Assembly: GCA_947063875.1 (NCBI GenBank)
Contig: CAMSTY010000002.1
Coordinates: 39,668 to 103,667 of the forward strand
Origin: an uncultured bacterium
GTDB lineage: Bacteria > Bacillota > Clostridia > Lachnospirales > Lachnospiraceae
Direction of reading: 5' to 3'
DNA: 64,000 nucleotides
Shown here: positions 9,801 to 17,306 of the stretch, one piece after another
How positions within the stretch are numbered: the stretch's first letter is position 1
Layout of the letters: every line of letters starts with the position of its first letter
Program-made: the position numbers and the translations under genes
Notes under the pieces: model-generated
What the model was told of the DNA's origin: nothing
What the model saw: only the letters and a program-made list of their open reading frames with translations
The model's database searches: none

Positions 9801-10371
9801 ACAGATAATTGCGGATATAATCGTCGGCGGCCATGGAGTCCGCATCCAGGACCTGGAACAGGTCAAAATCAATGGCTTCCGGATTCTCTATGTAATAAAG
9901 AACGTAATTCATAAAGTTTTCCGGAAACAGCTGCCTTAAGGATTCCTGGTCTTCCCGGATCTGGAAGGTCTGGTCGAGCAGCTGCCAGATGGTCTGCGGC
10001 AGATAGATATGATCCATCAGGTAGGCCATCAGCGCCTCCCGCGTCTGCAAAGAGGTATCCAGATCTTCGCAGAGAGGATCTGAGAGCAATTCCTGCCATG
10101 CCTGTATCTGTCTGCGCCGCCGAACATCGAGATAGACCTGGTCGATACGGTCAATCCAGAGATCGATCTCGGTCTTTTCTTTCTGCTCTTCCTGCCGGGG
10201 CTGACGAACATAAGCAATAGCGCCCTCGTAAGCTTCCCGAAGACGTTTGAAACCTTCCGGATCGTCCTCCGGATTGGTGGTTTTTAATAAATTGAGATAG
10301 GCGGATTTGATAGCCGCCTCGTCAGAGGTCTCGGGAATCCCGAGTACGTGGAAGATAATAGCGTGTTCCAT
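6874..10371 (-). CDS. J-domain-like / TPR-repeat protein, HscC partner
   Basis: This 1165-residue cytoplasmic protein begins with a J-domain-like fold (residues 5-60: FHVLGIPETSDEAAIKSAY, then EGFKRLREAYE). The HPD tripeptide that stimulates Hsp70 ATPase is not present; the loop reads NPEDDP. The rest is helical and becomes clear TPR arrays from about residue 520 to the end, with repeated A-x2-DY and A-I-x-Y/D-FEEAL patterns such as AIRDFEEALKYGPDEW, AISYFEQALEHL and AVAYYEKTLEVNP. TPRs usually bind peptides or partner proteins. It precedes the HscC-like gene by 25 bases, suggesting a dedicated chaperone pair. Whether the degenerate J region still drives the Hsp70 is open. Confidence 0.85.
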   Translation of the reverse strand: MEHAIIFHVLGIPETSDEAAIKSAYLNLLKTTNPEDDPEGFKRLREAYEGAIAYVRQPRQEEQKEKTEIDLWIDRIDQVYLDVRRRRQIQAWQELLSDPLCEDLDTSLQTREALMAYLMDHIYLPQTIWQLLDQTFQIREDQESLRQLFPENFMNYVLYYIENPEAIDFDLFQVLDADSMAADDYIRNYLSLRRQISQRQLEGCSAKLDELAAFRLYHPYEDAERLRILTDALETFRENKLAQPDNPEENARILAEGMICAVKLAGAASADDLTYSTSRESSSFRLLADTARTLADRLTASADADDYVLLYCAFAYWALDEKEKAAGLWQQLLDRLPTHYMAKLGMVRYLIDKKEYYEAKERMLQLLDMDGQDEEVLALMSFTNDALIQEYQASLDNPDIDETTRKNDTIELGWCLFQNERPEDAVALLDQFSFDDETEYSYENLYGRLLYRIDRYTQALPHLLRWLELIRQTTDDGSEENRKRISREFQACHLLSGCYHELKDQEKSLQYVETAASAATNLRDKLAAMQYKAYLLFQYEEYERCIDACDQVIAEDGGYYPAYVQRQEAAYELRKGQQVVDDYYNAINIFAGHYKPYLLAAQVFFYHDQFQDAKGVLDRARENQVEFSPCLRLYEVKILRNLAENRQDREKIFPLASALFSERENPDTDIEDLSEIEYEIGLLHWDNNDLEKALAHLSTAIEQNPDRMQYRMIRGHIHLDHGKYKAALADYAVARQQYEDSAVLHYNTGLCQEALGMKVLAMECYEEALKHKEIHREACEKLADYYKERYQDENNPEDFQKAVAYMDRQINARPTCHDLVHRGLFYMHNMDIDEAIRDFEEALKYGPDEWVIYNNIGCCYERLGDFRKAISYFEQALEHLGDKKSQLPYSNLADCYEALGDYQKSIECYQENLKNEPEDKTIFKELGFLYRYLGDYKQAIKYFEKDPDNNSYYARIGDVQYLQGHTARALLTYKKGVQAAKKEQKSDRYSDLASYYKDQLMDFKKAEACYLKALAIETDPDELHELEWELASLCFRMRRFKDAKLHAQKSLEHFSRTKWASEEIYLNYRPYRPARLMRHAWIYICLGETEKGLSYFRQMNECLRCRQCRHQVCFEGYLYLAMYYEAIEDYGQAVAYYEKTLEVNPHSITARATLTHLQKQLAKKK

Positions 10372-10514
10372 ATTCTGATACTCCTCGTCTGTTTTATGCC
10401 TGGTGCTGCGTATGTAAACGCATGAAAGTTTTCTGGGAATATTGTACCACCTTTGGAGGGAAAGGGGAAGGGAGAAAAAATGACTTTTTTGTGGGGATTC
10501 TGGGGAGGGGTGTT

Positions 10515-10733
10515 GAAAAAACAGGCCAGAGGTTGGCAGGGACTGGCTCCAGTTTCCGGGGAAAGTGCTTCCAGGGCAAAAAGACGGCAGTCATGGTGAG
10601 GCATTCTTGCGCAGCCGTGTCTTCGCACGTTGCTGCTACGGCAACGGATTCGTACAACTGCCGTCTTTTTGCCCAGGAAGTACTAATCCCCTCCAAACGT
10701 CGCCAATCCCTGCCAACCCCTGGCCTGTTTTTG
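10515..10733. repeat. Palindromic intergenic element, copy A
   Basis: Outer arms AACAGGCCAGAGGTTGGCAG and CTGCCAACCCCTGGCCTG, and inner arms CAGGGCAAAAAGACGGCAGT and ACTGCCGTCTTTTTGCCC, form a hairpin of about 219 bp. The core between the inner arms (10571-10678) recurs, inverted and roughly 85% identical, in copy B at 10965-11220. It lies behind the promoter end of the TPR gene. Chance open frames across it are explained by the repeat. Confidence 0.85.
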
Positions 10734-10839
10734 GCTACACTTTCTCGATCGGTCAGGGCGCGGGAGTTCAGTTTTTTTGATAGGTTATTCTATTTTTTTC
10801 GGTCGTGGGGGAGTTGTATTCTTAGAAACATCGCAGATC

Positions 10840-10884
10840 TTGTACGGGATTCTATTGTACGGGATTCTATTGTACGAGATTCTA
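10840..10884. repeat. 15-bp tandem repeat, three units
   Basis: The unit TTGTACGGGATTCTA is present twice exactly and once with one change (TTGTACGAGATTCTA), between palindromic copies A and B. With them it accounts for most of the 878-bp gap 10372-11249, in which I see no credible gene. Confidence 0.85.
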
Positions 10885-10964
10885 ATATATTGTTTGGAGC
10901 AAGCACGCAGAACGTTTTTTCGAGTGGGAAGGCCCCAAAAAGCAGGCCTAGCAGGCCAGTAACC

Positions 10965-11220
10965 AGCAGCCGTGAAGCATGCCGCCAAAGGCGCCGAGGC
11001 CAGGCCAGGTTCGGCGACATTTGCAGGGTCTTGCTGTGTCTTAGGTAAAAAGGCGGCAGTTGTACGAATCCCTTTGAGGTAGCAGCAACGTGCGAAGACA
11101 CGGCTGCGTAAGAACGCTTCACCGTGACTGCCGCCTTTTTGCCTTAGAGACAGCTGACCCGAAACGGGAGCCGAACCTGGCCTGGCCTCGGCGCCTTTGG
11201 CGGCATGTTTCACGGCTGCG
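10965..11220. repeat. Palindromic intergenic element, copy B
   Basis: Outer arms GCAGCCGTGAAGCATGCCGC and GCGGCATGTTTCACGGCTGC enclose paired GGCGCCGAGGCCAGGCCAGG / CCTGGCCTGGCCTCGGCGCC, then an inner AAAAAGGCGGCAGT / ACTGCCGCCTTTTT stem, about 256 bp in all. The core is the reverse complement of copy A with scattered substitutions. It ends 30 bases from the nrdD stop. The stems change by paired substitutions (GACGGC/GCCGTC in A, GGCGGC/GCCGCC in B), suggesting selection on structure or repair between arms. Confidence 0.85.
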
Positions 11221-11249
11221 TACCCCCGCCATAAACCCGATAAAAGTAT

Positions 11250-13427
11250 CTACAAATGAAGCACCCGATCACGAATCTCCTGAGTACGGCCCTGGTTCCA
11301 GAACTGAGTGCCAATGTAGCCGCAGGTACGGCGGGCCACGGTGAGCTTATTCTGGTCGCGGTTGCCGCAGTTAGGACACTCCCAGACCAGCTTGCCGGAT
11401 TCATCCTCCATAACCTGAATCTCGCCGTCGAACCCGCAGCATTCGCAATAATCGCTCTTCGTGTTTAACTCTGCATACATAATATTTTCATAGATGAACT
11501 GCATAACGCTTAAAACAGCAGGGATGTTATGCTGCATATTGGGGACTTCCACATAGCTGATAGCGCCGCCGGGGGACAGCTTTTGGAAATCCGCTTCAAA
11601 CCGGAGTTTGGCAAAGGCGTCAATTTCTTCGCTTACATGGACATGATAACTGTTGGTGATGTAATTCTTGTCGGTTACACCCGGGATGATGCCGAAACGT
11701 TTCTGCAGGCATTTGGCAAAGCGGTAGGTAGTGGATTCCATGGGAGTGCCGTATACGGAATAGCTGATATTCTCTGCAGCTTTCCACTCGGCGCATTTGT
11801 CATTGAGACGCTGCATTACGTTTAATGCGAATTCTTTGGCCTCTGGGTCGGTATGAGGCTTTCCCATCATGCGCATCGTCATCTCGCAGAGGCCGGCATA
11901 GCCCAGGGAGATGGTGGAATAGCCATTATACAAAAGCTTATCAATCTTTTCGCCTTTTTCCAGACGGGCCAGCGCGCCGTTCTGCCAGAGGATAGGAGCC
12001 ACGTCAGAAGGAGTACCAAGAAGCCGTTCATGGCGGCAGCGCAATGCCCGGTGGCATAATTCCAGCCGTTCATCCAGCACCTGCCAGAATACGTCCATGT
12101 CGCCGGCGGCGGTACAGGCCACATCCACCAGATTGATGGTGACGACACCCTGGTTGAAACGGCCATAGAATTTGTGGCTTCCGTCTGCATTTTTCTGGGA
12201 ATCCTCTACGGTCAGGAAGGAGCGGCAACCCATGCAGGGGTAGACATCGCCGCGTTTCAACTCTTTCATGACCTTGGCGGAAATATAATCCGGCACCATG
12301 CGTTTGGCGGTGCAGCGGGCAGCCAGTTCCGTCAGATACCAGTAAGGAGAATCCGGGGTGATATTGTCTTCGTCCAGCACATAGATCAGCTTGGGGAATG
12401 CGGGGGTAATCCACACGCCATGCTGGTTTTTGACGCCCTGCATCCGCTGACGCATCACCTCTTCGATAATCATGGCAAGATCGTTGCGGGTGCGGCCTTC
12501 GGGAACCTCTCCCAGATACATGAACACGGTTACAAAAGGAGCCTGGCCATTACAGGTCATAAGGGTGATCAGCTGATACTGAATCGTCTGGATGCCACGG
12601 GTGATCTCATCCCTCAGCTGTTCTTCCGTGATCCGGTCGATAATCCGTTCGTCCAGAGGCTCGCCTAATTCTTTGCGCAGTTTGATGGTGTTTTCACGGA
12701 TTTTTTTGCGGCTGACTTCCACAAAGGGGGCTAAATGGGACAAGGTAAACGTCTGCCCGCCGTACTGGTTGCTGGCCACCTGAGCTACGATCTGGGTGGT
12801 AATATTGCAGGCGGTGTAAAAGGAGTGAGGCTTCTCAATCATGGTTTCACTGATGACTGTGCCGCTTTGAAGCATGTCCTCCAGATCAATCAGGTCGCAG
12901 TTGTGTTCCCTTTGGGCAAAGTAGTCGGAATCATGGAAGTGGATGATGCCCTCTCTGTGAGCGCGGACTACTTCCTCCGGCAGCAGCAGACGCATGGTCA
13001 GATCTTTGCTGACCTCGCCGGCCATGTAATCTCTCTGAGTGGAGTTGATTACCGGGTTCTTATTGGAGTTCTCCTGCTTGACCTCTTCATTCATGCGGTC
13101 GATCAGGGAAAGGATACCGTTGTCCGTGGTGTTGGCTTTACGGGCCAGTTCGCGCTTGAAGCGGTAACGGACGTATTTCTGAGCGACTTCATAGCCGCGC
13201 ATTTCCATGATGCCTTTTTCCACCATATCCTGGATATCTTCCACATTTGCCGCGTGCGGCAGTTCATGGAGCTGCTTTTCAATCGTCTCGGCAATAGCGT
13301 CGATCTGATAGGGGTTGAGCTGGTGAATCTTGGGAATCTCGTGGTTAGCCTTGGTGATGGCGTTCTTGATCTTGGAGATCTCGAAAGAAACTTCTTCGCC
13401 GTTGCGTTTGATGACTTTTAAAATCAT
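11250..13427 (-). CDS. nrdD: Anaerobic ribonucleoside-triphosphate reductase
   Basis: NrdD is the class III, oxygen-sensitive enzyme that makes dNTPs from NTPs using a glycyl radical. The 725-residue protein has an N-terminal ATP-cone (residues 1-95, LKVIKRNGEEVSFE), the PFL-like barrel, a CMGCRSFL cysteine loop, a C-terminal four-cysteine zinc site (CECCGF and CPNCGN) and the glycyl radical motif RRTCGYIGT with the glycine near residue 703. The activase nrdG is not next to it within the window, which is unusual because the two are often adjacent. Its promoter region carries two NrdR boxes. Confidence 0.97.
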   Translation of the reverse strand: MILKVIKRNGEEVSFEISKIKNAITKANHEIPKIHQLNPYQIDAIAETIEKQLHELPHAANVEDIQDMVEKGIMEMRGYEVAQKYVRYRFKRELARKANTTDNGILSLIDRMNEEVKQENSNKNPVINSTQRDYMAGEVSKDLTMRLLLPEEVVRAHREGIIHFHDSDYFAQREHNCDLIDLEDMLQSGTVISETMIEKPHSFYTACNITTQIVAQVASNQYGGQTFTLSHLAPFVEVSRKKIRENTIKLRKELGEPLDERIIDRITEEQLRDEITRGIQTIQYQLITLMTCNGQAPFVTVFMYLGEVPEGRTRNDLAMIIEEVMRQRMQGVKNQHGVWITPAFPKLIYVLDEDNITPDSPYWYLTELAARCTAKRMVPDYISAKVMKELKRGDVYPCMGCRSFLTVEDSQKNADGSHKFYGRFNQGVVTINLVDVACTAAGDMDVFWQVLDERLELCHRALRCRHERLLGTPSDVAPILWQNGALARLEKGEKIDKLLYNGYSTISLGYAGLCEMTMRMMGKPHTDPEAKEFALNVMQRLNDKCAEWKAAENISYSVYGTPMESTTYRFAKCLQKRFGIIPGVTDKNYITNSYHVHVSEEIDAFAKLRFEADFQKLSPGGAISYVEVPNMQHNIPAVLSVMQFIYENIMYAELNTKSDYCECCGFDGEIQVMEDESGKLVWECPNCGNRDQNKLTVARRTCGYIGTQFWNQGRTQEIRDRVLHL

Positions 13428-13460
13428 GGTATACCTCCCATAGAAAGCTATCGTATAAAA

Positions 13461-13508
13461 TCACTATAAATAGTTTTGGCATTGAAGATAAAACACAAGA
13501 TATAGTGA
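13461..13508 (-). promoter_or_regulatory. Two NrdR boxes upstream of nrdD
   Basis: Box 1 (13461-13476, TCACTATAAATAGTTT) and box 2 (13493-13508, ACACAAGATATAGTGA) match the NrdR consensus acaCwAtATaTwGtgt at 13 and 14 of 16 positions. Their starts are 32 bp apart, three helical turns, as expected for paired NrdR sites. They fall between the predicted transcription start and the nrdD start codon, so binding should repress. The nrdR gene is not in the window. Confidence 0.8.
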
Positions 13509-13519
13509 AGACGGCTTCT

Positions 13520-13548
13520 ATTATAGCTGGTTTGAGAGAAGAATGCAA
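13520..13548 (-). promoter_or_regulatory. Promoter of nrdD
   Basis: On the minus strand TTGCAT (13548-13543) and TATAAT (13525-13520) are 17 bases apart. The NrdR boxes begin about 12 bases downstream of the -10. Confidence 0.75.
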
Positions 13549-13593
13549 GAGGGAAATCAGAGAAAAATAAACAAGTGGGGAACGAAGGCCATC

Positions 13594-13629
13594 AGCCGCC
13601 CGGACAAAAGGAGACGGGCCCGGGCGGCT
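13594..13629. terminator. G+C-rich hairpin after the DUF362 gene
   Basis: AGCCGCCCGG and CCGGGCGGCT form a perfect 10-bp stem 22 bases beyond the stop of the minus-strand DUF362 gene. There is no U-tract on that strand, so it may protect the 3' end rather than terminate. Confidence 0.45.
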
Positions 13630-13650
13630 TGAAAAGTCCTTCCCAACTTA

Positions 13651-14784
13651 TTAAGATAGGGAAACCAACTCGTAGCGGCGGCTTCCAAGGCCAATCTTCT
13701 CGGCATGCTCCAGGCAGGACTTCCATTCGGACTCAGGAGCGGAATTGGTGAAATGATCGTGGTGATCATGGAAACCGGGCTGAGCCAGATGGTCGGAAAG
13801 CTGGCTGTGAGGCATGGGTTTTGCGGCCAGGCAGGCATCCACGCAGGCCTGGTCCAGCGCCAACGGGTCAAAGGATGCAAACATTCCGATATTGGGCAGG
13901 ATGGGGACATCATTTTCTCCGTGGCAGTCACAGTTGGGGGATACATCCACGACCAGGGAAATGTGAAAATGAGGACGGCCGTCCACGACAGCCTTGGTGT
14001 ACTCGGTCATCTTGCAGTTTAAGACGGCGTTGGCATTGCTGTCATTAAATTCGATCGCATCAAAATTACAGGCCCCCAGGCAGCGGCTACAGCCGACGCA
14101 GTTGTCCTGATTCACGCGCATTTTCTTAGTGTTTTCATCAAAAGCCAGACCGTTGTTGGCGCATTCCCGTAAGCAGCGGCGGCATCCCCGGCAAAGTTCT
14201 TCGGTAATATGAGGTTTGCCGTTGGAATGCTGTTCCGTCTTGCCGGCACGCGAACCGCAACCCATGCCGATATTCTTGATAGCGCCGCCAAAGCCGGTCA
14301 TCTCGTGCCCCTTAAAATGCGTCAGGCTGATAAAAACATCGGCATCCATGATGGCGCGGCCGATCCGGGCTTCGGTAACATACTCGCCGCCGGCTACAGG
14401 AACCCCGATGTCGTCCGTGCCTTTAAGGCCGTCGCCAATCAGGATCGGGCAGCCGACGGTCAGGGGAGTAAAGCCATTTTGCCAGGCGCATTCCAGATGC
14501 TCCAGTGCATTCTTGCGGCTACCGGGATACATGGTATTGCAGTCGGTAAGGAAAGGCTTGCCTCCCAGCTCCTTCACCAGATCAGCTACGGCGCGGGCAT
14601 AGTTCGGGCGAAGATAGCTGATGTTGCCCAATTCCCCAAAGTGAAGCTTGATGGCTACAAATTTGCCCTCCATATCAATATTGCCGATTCCAGCTTTGCG
14701 CAGAAGCTTCTGCAGTTTTGTGGGAAGTCCGTCACCAAAGGCTTTGGTGCGGAAATCGGTAAAATATACTTTGGATGCTTCCAT
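13651..14784 (-). CDS. DUF362 protein with 2[4Fe-4S] ferredoxin domain
   Basis: The 377-residue protein has an N-terminal DUF362 region (LKLHFGE-like IKLHFGE at residue 45, LTDCNTMYPG, THFKGHEMTGFGGAIKNIGMG) with a ferredoxin insert near residues 195-245 carrying two clusters, CRGCRRCLREC and CVGCSRCLGAC. It has no signal peptide, so it is probably a cytoplasmic electron-transfer or Fe-S protein. Proteins of this architecture are common in anaerobes and have no established reaction. It has its own promoter and is followed by a hairpin. Confidence 0.9.
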   Translation of the reverse strand: MEASKVYFTDFRTKAFGDGLPTKLQKLLRKAGIGNIDMEGKFVAIKLHFGELGNISYLRPNYARAVADLVKELGGKPFLTDCNTMYPGSRKNALEHLECAWQNGFTPLTVGCPILIGDGLKGTDDIGVPVAGGEYVTEARIGRAIMDADVFISLTHFKGHEMTGFGGAIKNIGMGCGSRAGKTEQHSNGKPHITEELCRGCRRCLRECANNGLAFDENTKKMRVNQDNCVGCSRCLGACNFDAIEFNDSNANAVLNCKMTEYTKAVVDGRPHFHISLVVDVSPNCDCHGENDVPILPNIGMFASFDPLALDQACVDACLAAKPMPHSQLSDHLAQPGFHDHHDHFTNSAPESEWKSCLEHAEKIGLGSRRYELVSLS

Positions 14785-14837
14785 TATGTACCTCCTTCAT
14801 GGTATGTTATACAGAATGAAAAAAGGGTGTACAAAAT

Positions 14838-14866
14838 ATAATAACCAGAGATGAAGGGAAAGTCAA
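14838..14866 (-). promoter_or_regulatory. Promoter of the DUF362 ferredoxin gene
   Basis: On the minus strand TTGACT (14866-14861) and TATTAT (14843-14838) are 17 bases apart, about 55 bases before the start codon. Confidence 0.65.
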
Positions 14867-14974
14867 TGAAAAAAGGATAAAATCTGAATGGATGGGGTAT
14901 ATTAGGATCAGGCCGGACATCTGAGATCAGATGCCGTGCAGAAAATAAGACAGAATGTGTCAGGAGGAATGACG

Positions 14975-15148
14975 ATGAATCGGGATGATATCGTATGTAA
15001 CTGTATGGGAGTGACTGCCGGTGAGATTATGGATGCGATAGAAAGCGGCGCAAAGACCGTGGAAGACATTCAGGAATCTACCGGGGCAGGAACCGTATGC
15101 GGAGGCTGCATCAGTGACATCGAACAGCTGCTGAAAGCGGCAAAATAA
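14975..15148 (+). CDS. BFD-like [2Fe-2S] protein
   Basis: This 57-residue protein has the four cysteines of BFD/NifU-type [2Fe-2S] domains: CNC near residue 8 and CGGC near residue 41, separated by a helix (VTAGEIMDAIESGAKTVEDI). Such proteins act as small electron carriers, for example with bacterioferritin or nitrite reductase-type enzymes. The ATG at 14975 is chosen because AGGAGG is 7 bases upstream; the ATG at 14969 is only one base from it. It is divergent from the DUF362 ferredoxin gene and stands alone. Confidence 0.9.
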   Translation: MNRDDIVCNCMGVTAGEIMDAIESGAKTVEDIQESTGAGTVCGGCISDIEQLLKAAK

Positions 15149-15281
15149 TAGAAACGGCATGCCCAAATGGCAGTAATAAATTTGTAAGAGAAACTTCTGC
15201 ATTTATCAATAGCTTTGCAGAGAGGGTTCTGTTATACTCTCAGATAGCAAGACATAACAGATAGATGCGGGAGGATTTATG

Positions 15282-16013
15282 ATGAAGAGGACAATGAAAA
15301 ATGTGCTGACAGCGATGTGCTGTACGGGTGTGTTGGCGCTTGGATATGCAAGCCTGGTGCAGGCGCAGGCGCCGGCTGTAGCCGAAGAAGAGACGGAAGC
15401 GGGTGGCTTTGCCGGCGAGGATGCCACCCAGTCCCCGACAATTCTGGCTGGCGGCGCCGGGCAGGAAGACGCGGGAGGGCCTGGCTCGCAACAGCAGGCA
15501 GACAGCTGGGATGTGATTCGGATTTGGGGACCGGTATTAGGAGTGGAAGACGGGATAATCCGTATCGACAACCAGTCTGGTATTTCTTTTCCAGGAGAGA
15601 TTGTTTTGAATATCAGCGACGGATATTCCCGTGTGCTGGATGCGGAGAACGGCTATCCGGTAATGCTGAATGCAATTCAGGAGGGCGAATTTATCTACGC
15701 ATATATTGGCCCGGCGATGACCATGAGCCTGCCGCCGATGACGACGGCGGAGATGGTGATTTGCCAGGCGCCGGATGACTTCCGGGTGCCGGATTATGTA
15801 CAGGTGAAGTCCATGCAGGAAAAGGCGGATGGAAACTGGAGCCTGACAACAACAGACGGGACTGTTTATCATGTGCCTGCTGATTGCCAGATACTTCCTT
15901 ATCTGACGAGGAACCTGGTAACGCTGTCTGACGTGACGGAGTCTTCCACCTGTCTGATATGGACAGACGAAGAGGGCGGCGTGCGGAAGATCGTCTTATT
16001 TGCGCAGGACTAG
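15282..16013 (+). CDS. Secreted hypothetical protein
   Basis: The protein (243 residues from ATG 15282; another ATG is directly upstream at 15279) has a signal peptide of about 30 residues ending AQA. A Gly/Glu/Ala-rich linker follows, then a beta-rich domain of about 160 residues. The segment IRIDNQSG followed by GEIVLNIS and IYAYIGPAMTMSLPP matches a domain I have seen in secreted Clostridia proteins, often beside copper-amine-oxidase N-terminal-like repeats. No activity is known to me. The stop codon lies at the base of a strong hairpin. Confidence 0.75.
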   Translation: MKRTMKNVLTAMCCTGVLALGYASLVQAQAPAVAEEETEAGGFAGEDATQSPTILAGGAGQEDAGGPGSQQQADSWDVIRIWGPVLGVEDGIIRIDNQSGISFPGEIVLNISDGYSRVLDAENGYPVMLNAIQEGEFIYAYIGPAMTMSLPPMTTAEMVICQAPDDFRVPDYVQVKSMQEKADGNWSLTTTDGTVYHVPADCQILPYLTRNLVTLSDVTESSTCLIWTDEEGGVRKIVLFAQD

Positions 16014-16057
16014 TGCACTGGCTCATTTGGCGAAATGCAAATGAGTCAGTACACTAG
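16010..16057 (+). terminator. Hairpin starting at the stop codon
   Basis: CTAGTGCACTGGCTCATTTG and CAAATGAGTCAGTACACTAG pair with only two mismatches around a 7- or 8-base loop. The TAG stop codon is part of the left arm. There is AAAA rather than a U-tract downstream, so it may stabilise the 3' end upstream of the terminator at 16081. Confidence 0.7.
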
Positions 16058-16080
16058 AAAAGAGGATAAAGGTACATTAG

Positions 16081-16119
16081 AAAGCCAGGGGCGGAGCGTA
16101 ATCTGCTGCCTGGCTTTTT
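16081..16119 (+). terminator. Intrinsic terminator
   Basis: AAAGCCAGG (16081-16089) pairs with CCTGGCTTT (16109-16117), followed by TTG. It ends the transcript of the secreted protein gene before the zinc-ribbon genes. Confidence 0.7.
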
Positions 16120-16275
16120 GCGGAGTTTTTTTCTGTGAACAGTAACTTAATTCCTCCATGGAAAGGTGCGGACATCGCGCAATCGCTTGTCATTTGAGGA
16201 TTGTTATGGTAAAATCTTACCAGCTGAAGCCAGGAAAAGCAGACAGCCAAAAGTGAGGAGGAGCAAGGCGGGATC

Positions 16276-17289
16276 ATGATACATAAGCATAGCGGCGGGC
16301 AGCAGGAACCGGAACAGAAAAAGGGGAAGACGGAGCCAGGGTTCTGTACTTCCTGCGGGGGAGAGCTGGAGAGGAAGAATCCTTATCTCTATCAGTGTGC
16401 TTCCTGCGGGAGGACTTACTACATTTCCGCGGACCGGACCCATAGGATATCGGTTCAGGTGTCGGCAGGCAGGATGGTTGTGCTCTGTGCTGTTGTGATG
16501 ATTGTGATAGCGGCAGTTGTCATGACGGGATATCAATTTTATACCGGGCGGCTGGTGGTCTCGGCCAGTCGTTTTTCCGTGGTGTTTCGGGATTTTCTGA
16601 TGGAGGCTTACGAGAAGCCGGTTGCGGATATCAGTCCGGAAGATCTGGCCAGAATCCGGTACCTGAAAATTGAAAGAGAAAAGAAATACCGTTTTACTTA
16701 CAGTTATGAGGACTATTATGATTATCCGGATGCCGCTCGTTTTGAAGAAACTTTGCACACGATTGAGATAGCTGGAAAGACAGATGATTTTTCACCTACG
16801 AACGTGCAGTATTTTACAGGACTGACCCGTCTGGAGTTATACACCGGAGGATGGGAGAATTATGTCCTGCCGGAAGGAAACGTACTGCAGGGGATTGTCT
16901 GTGTGGATGGCATGTCCAAATATGGAACACCGCAGTTTTTTTCGGCGGTGAATCCGGATACCCTTAAGGAGGTTGCCATTTTAAAGGCAAACGAACGTAA
17001 GGATTTCTCTTTTATGGAGGACCTAAGGGGAGTAGAGCGCCTGGTTTTGTCGGAGGCGACGCTGGAGGATGGTACTGTTTTTGACGGATTTGAGCAACTG
17101 GAAGAATTATATCTGTACTATGTGGTGATGGAAGAGGAGGATGCTGCGGCTATTATAGAAGAGTTGCTGTCTCTGCCTTCTCTGAGACGCTTTTATATAG
17201 AAGGAAAGACTGCATGGTATATAACAAAGGAGCAGTGGGAGAAGTGGGAAGAGAACTATGGGAACCGAATCATTCTGGAAAGGAAGTAG
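16276..17289 (+). CDS. Zinc-ribbon membrane protein, hypothetical
   Basis: The 337-residue protein has an N-terminal zinc ribbon (CTSCGG at residue 24 and CASCGR at residue 42), a single transmembrane segment at about residues 64-88 (VVLCAVVMIVIAAVVMTGY), and an outer domain of about 245 residues. The outer domain holds weak leucine-rich-repeat patterns (LTRLELYTGG, VERLVLSEATLE, LEELYLYYVV). The layout puts the ribbon in the cytoplasm and the repeats outside. It is the shorter tandem paralog of the next gene, sharing the ISPEDLARIRYLK block (ITPEEFASIRYLR there). Function unknown. Confidence 0.75.
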   Translation: MIHKHSGGQQEPEQKKGKTEPGFCTSCGGELERKNPYLYQCASCGRTYYISADRTHRISVQVSAGRMVVLCAVVMIVIAAVVMTGYQFYTGRLVVSASRFSVVFRDFLMEAYEKPVADISPEDLARIRYLKIEREKKYRFTYSYEDYYDYPDAARFEETLHTIEIAGKTDDFSPTNVQYFTGLTRLELYTGGWENYVLPEGNVLQGIVCVDGMSKYGTPQFFSAVNPDTLKEVAILKANERKDFSFMEDLRGVERLVLSEATLEDGTVFDGFEQLEELYLYYVVMEEEDAAAIIEELLSLPSLRRFYIEGKTAWYITKEQWEKWEENYGNRIILERK

Positions 17290-17306
17290 AGAATGAGAAG
17301 GATTAT

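Noticed and set aside
10840..10884. Three 15-bp repeats considered as binding sites or CRISPR
   Set aside because: They are contiguous without spacers and no regulator or promoter layout supports operators. They are listed only as tandem repeats.
10422..11213. Several open frames of 70-208 codons over the palindromic elements
   Set aside because: They occur on both strands because the DNA is self-complementary, with no ribosome sites or protein-family resemblance.
13935..14100. Chance plus-strand reading through the ferredoxin region of the DUF362 gene
   Set aside because: The minus strand encodes two classic four-cysteine clusters, so the plus-strand reading is not a gene.
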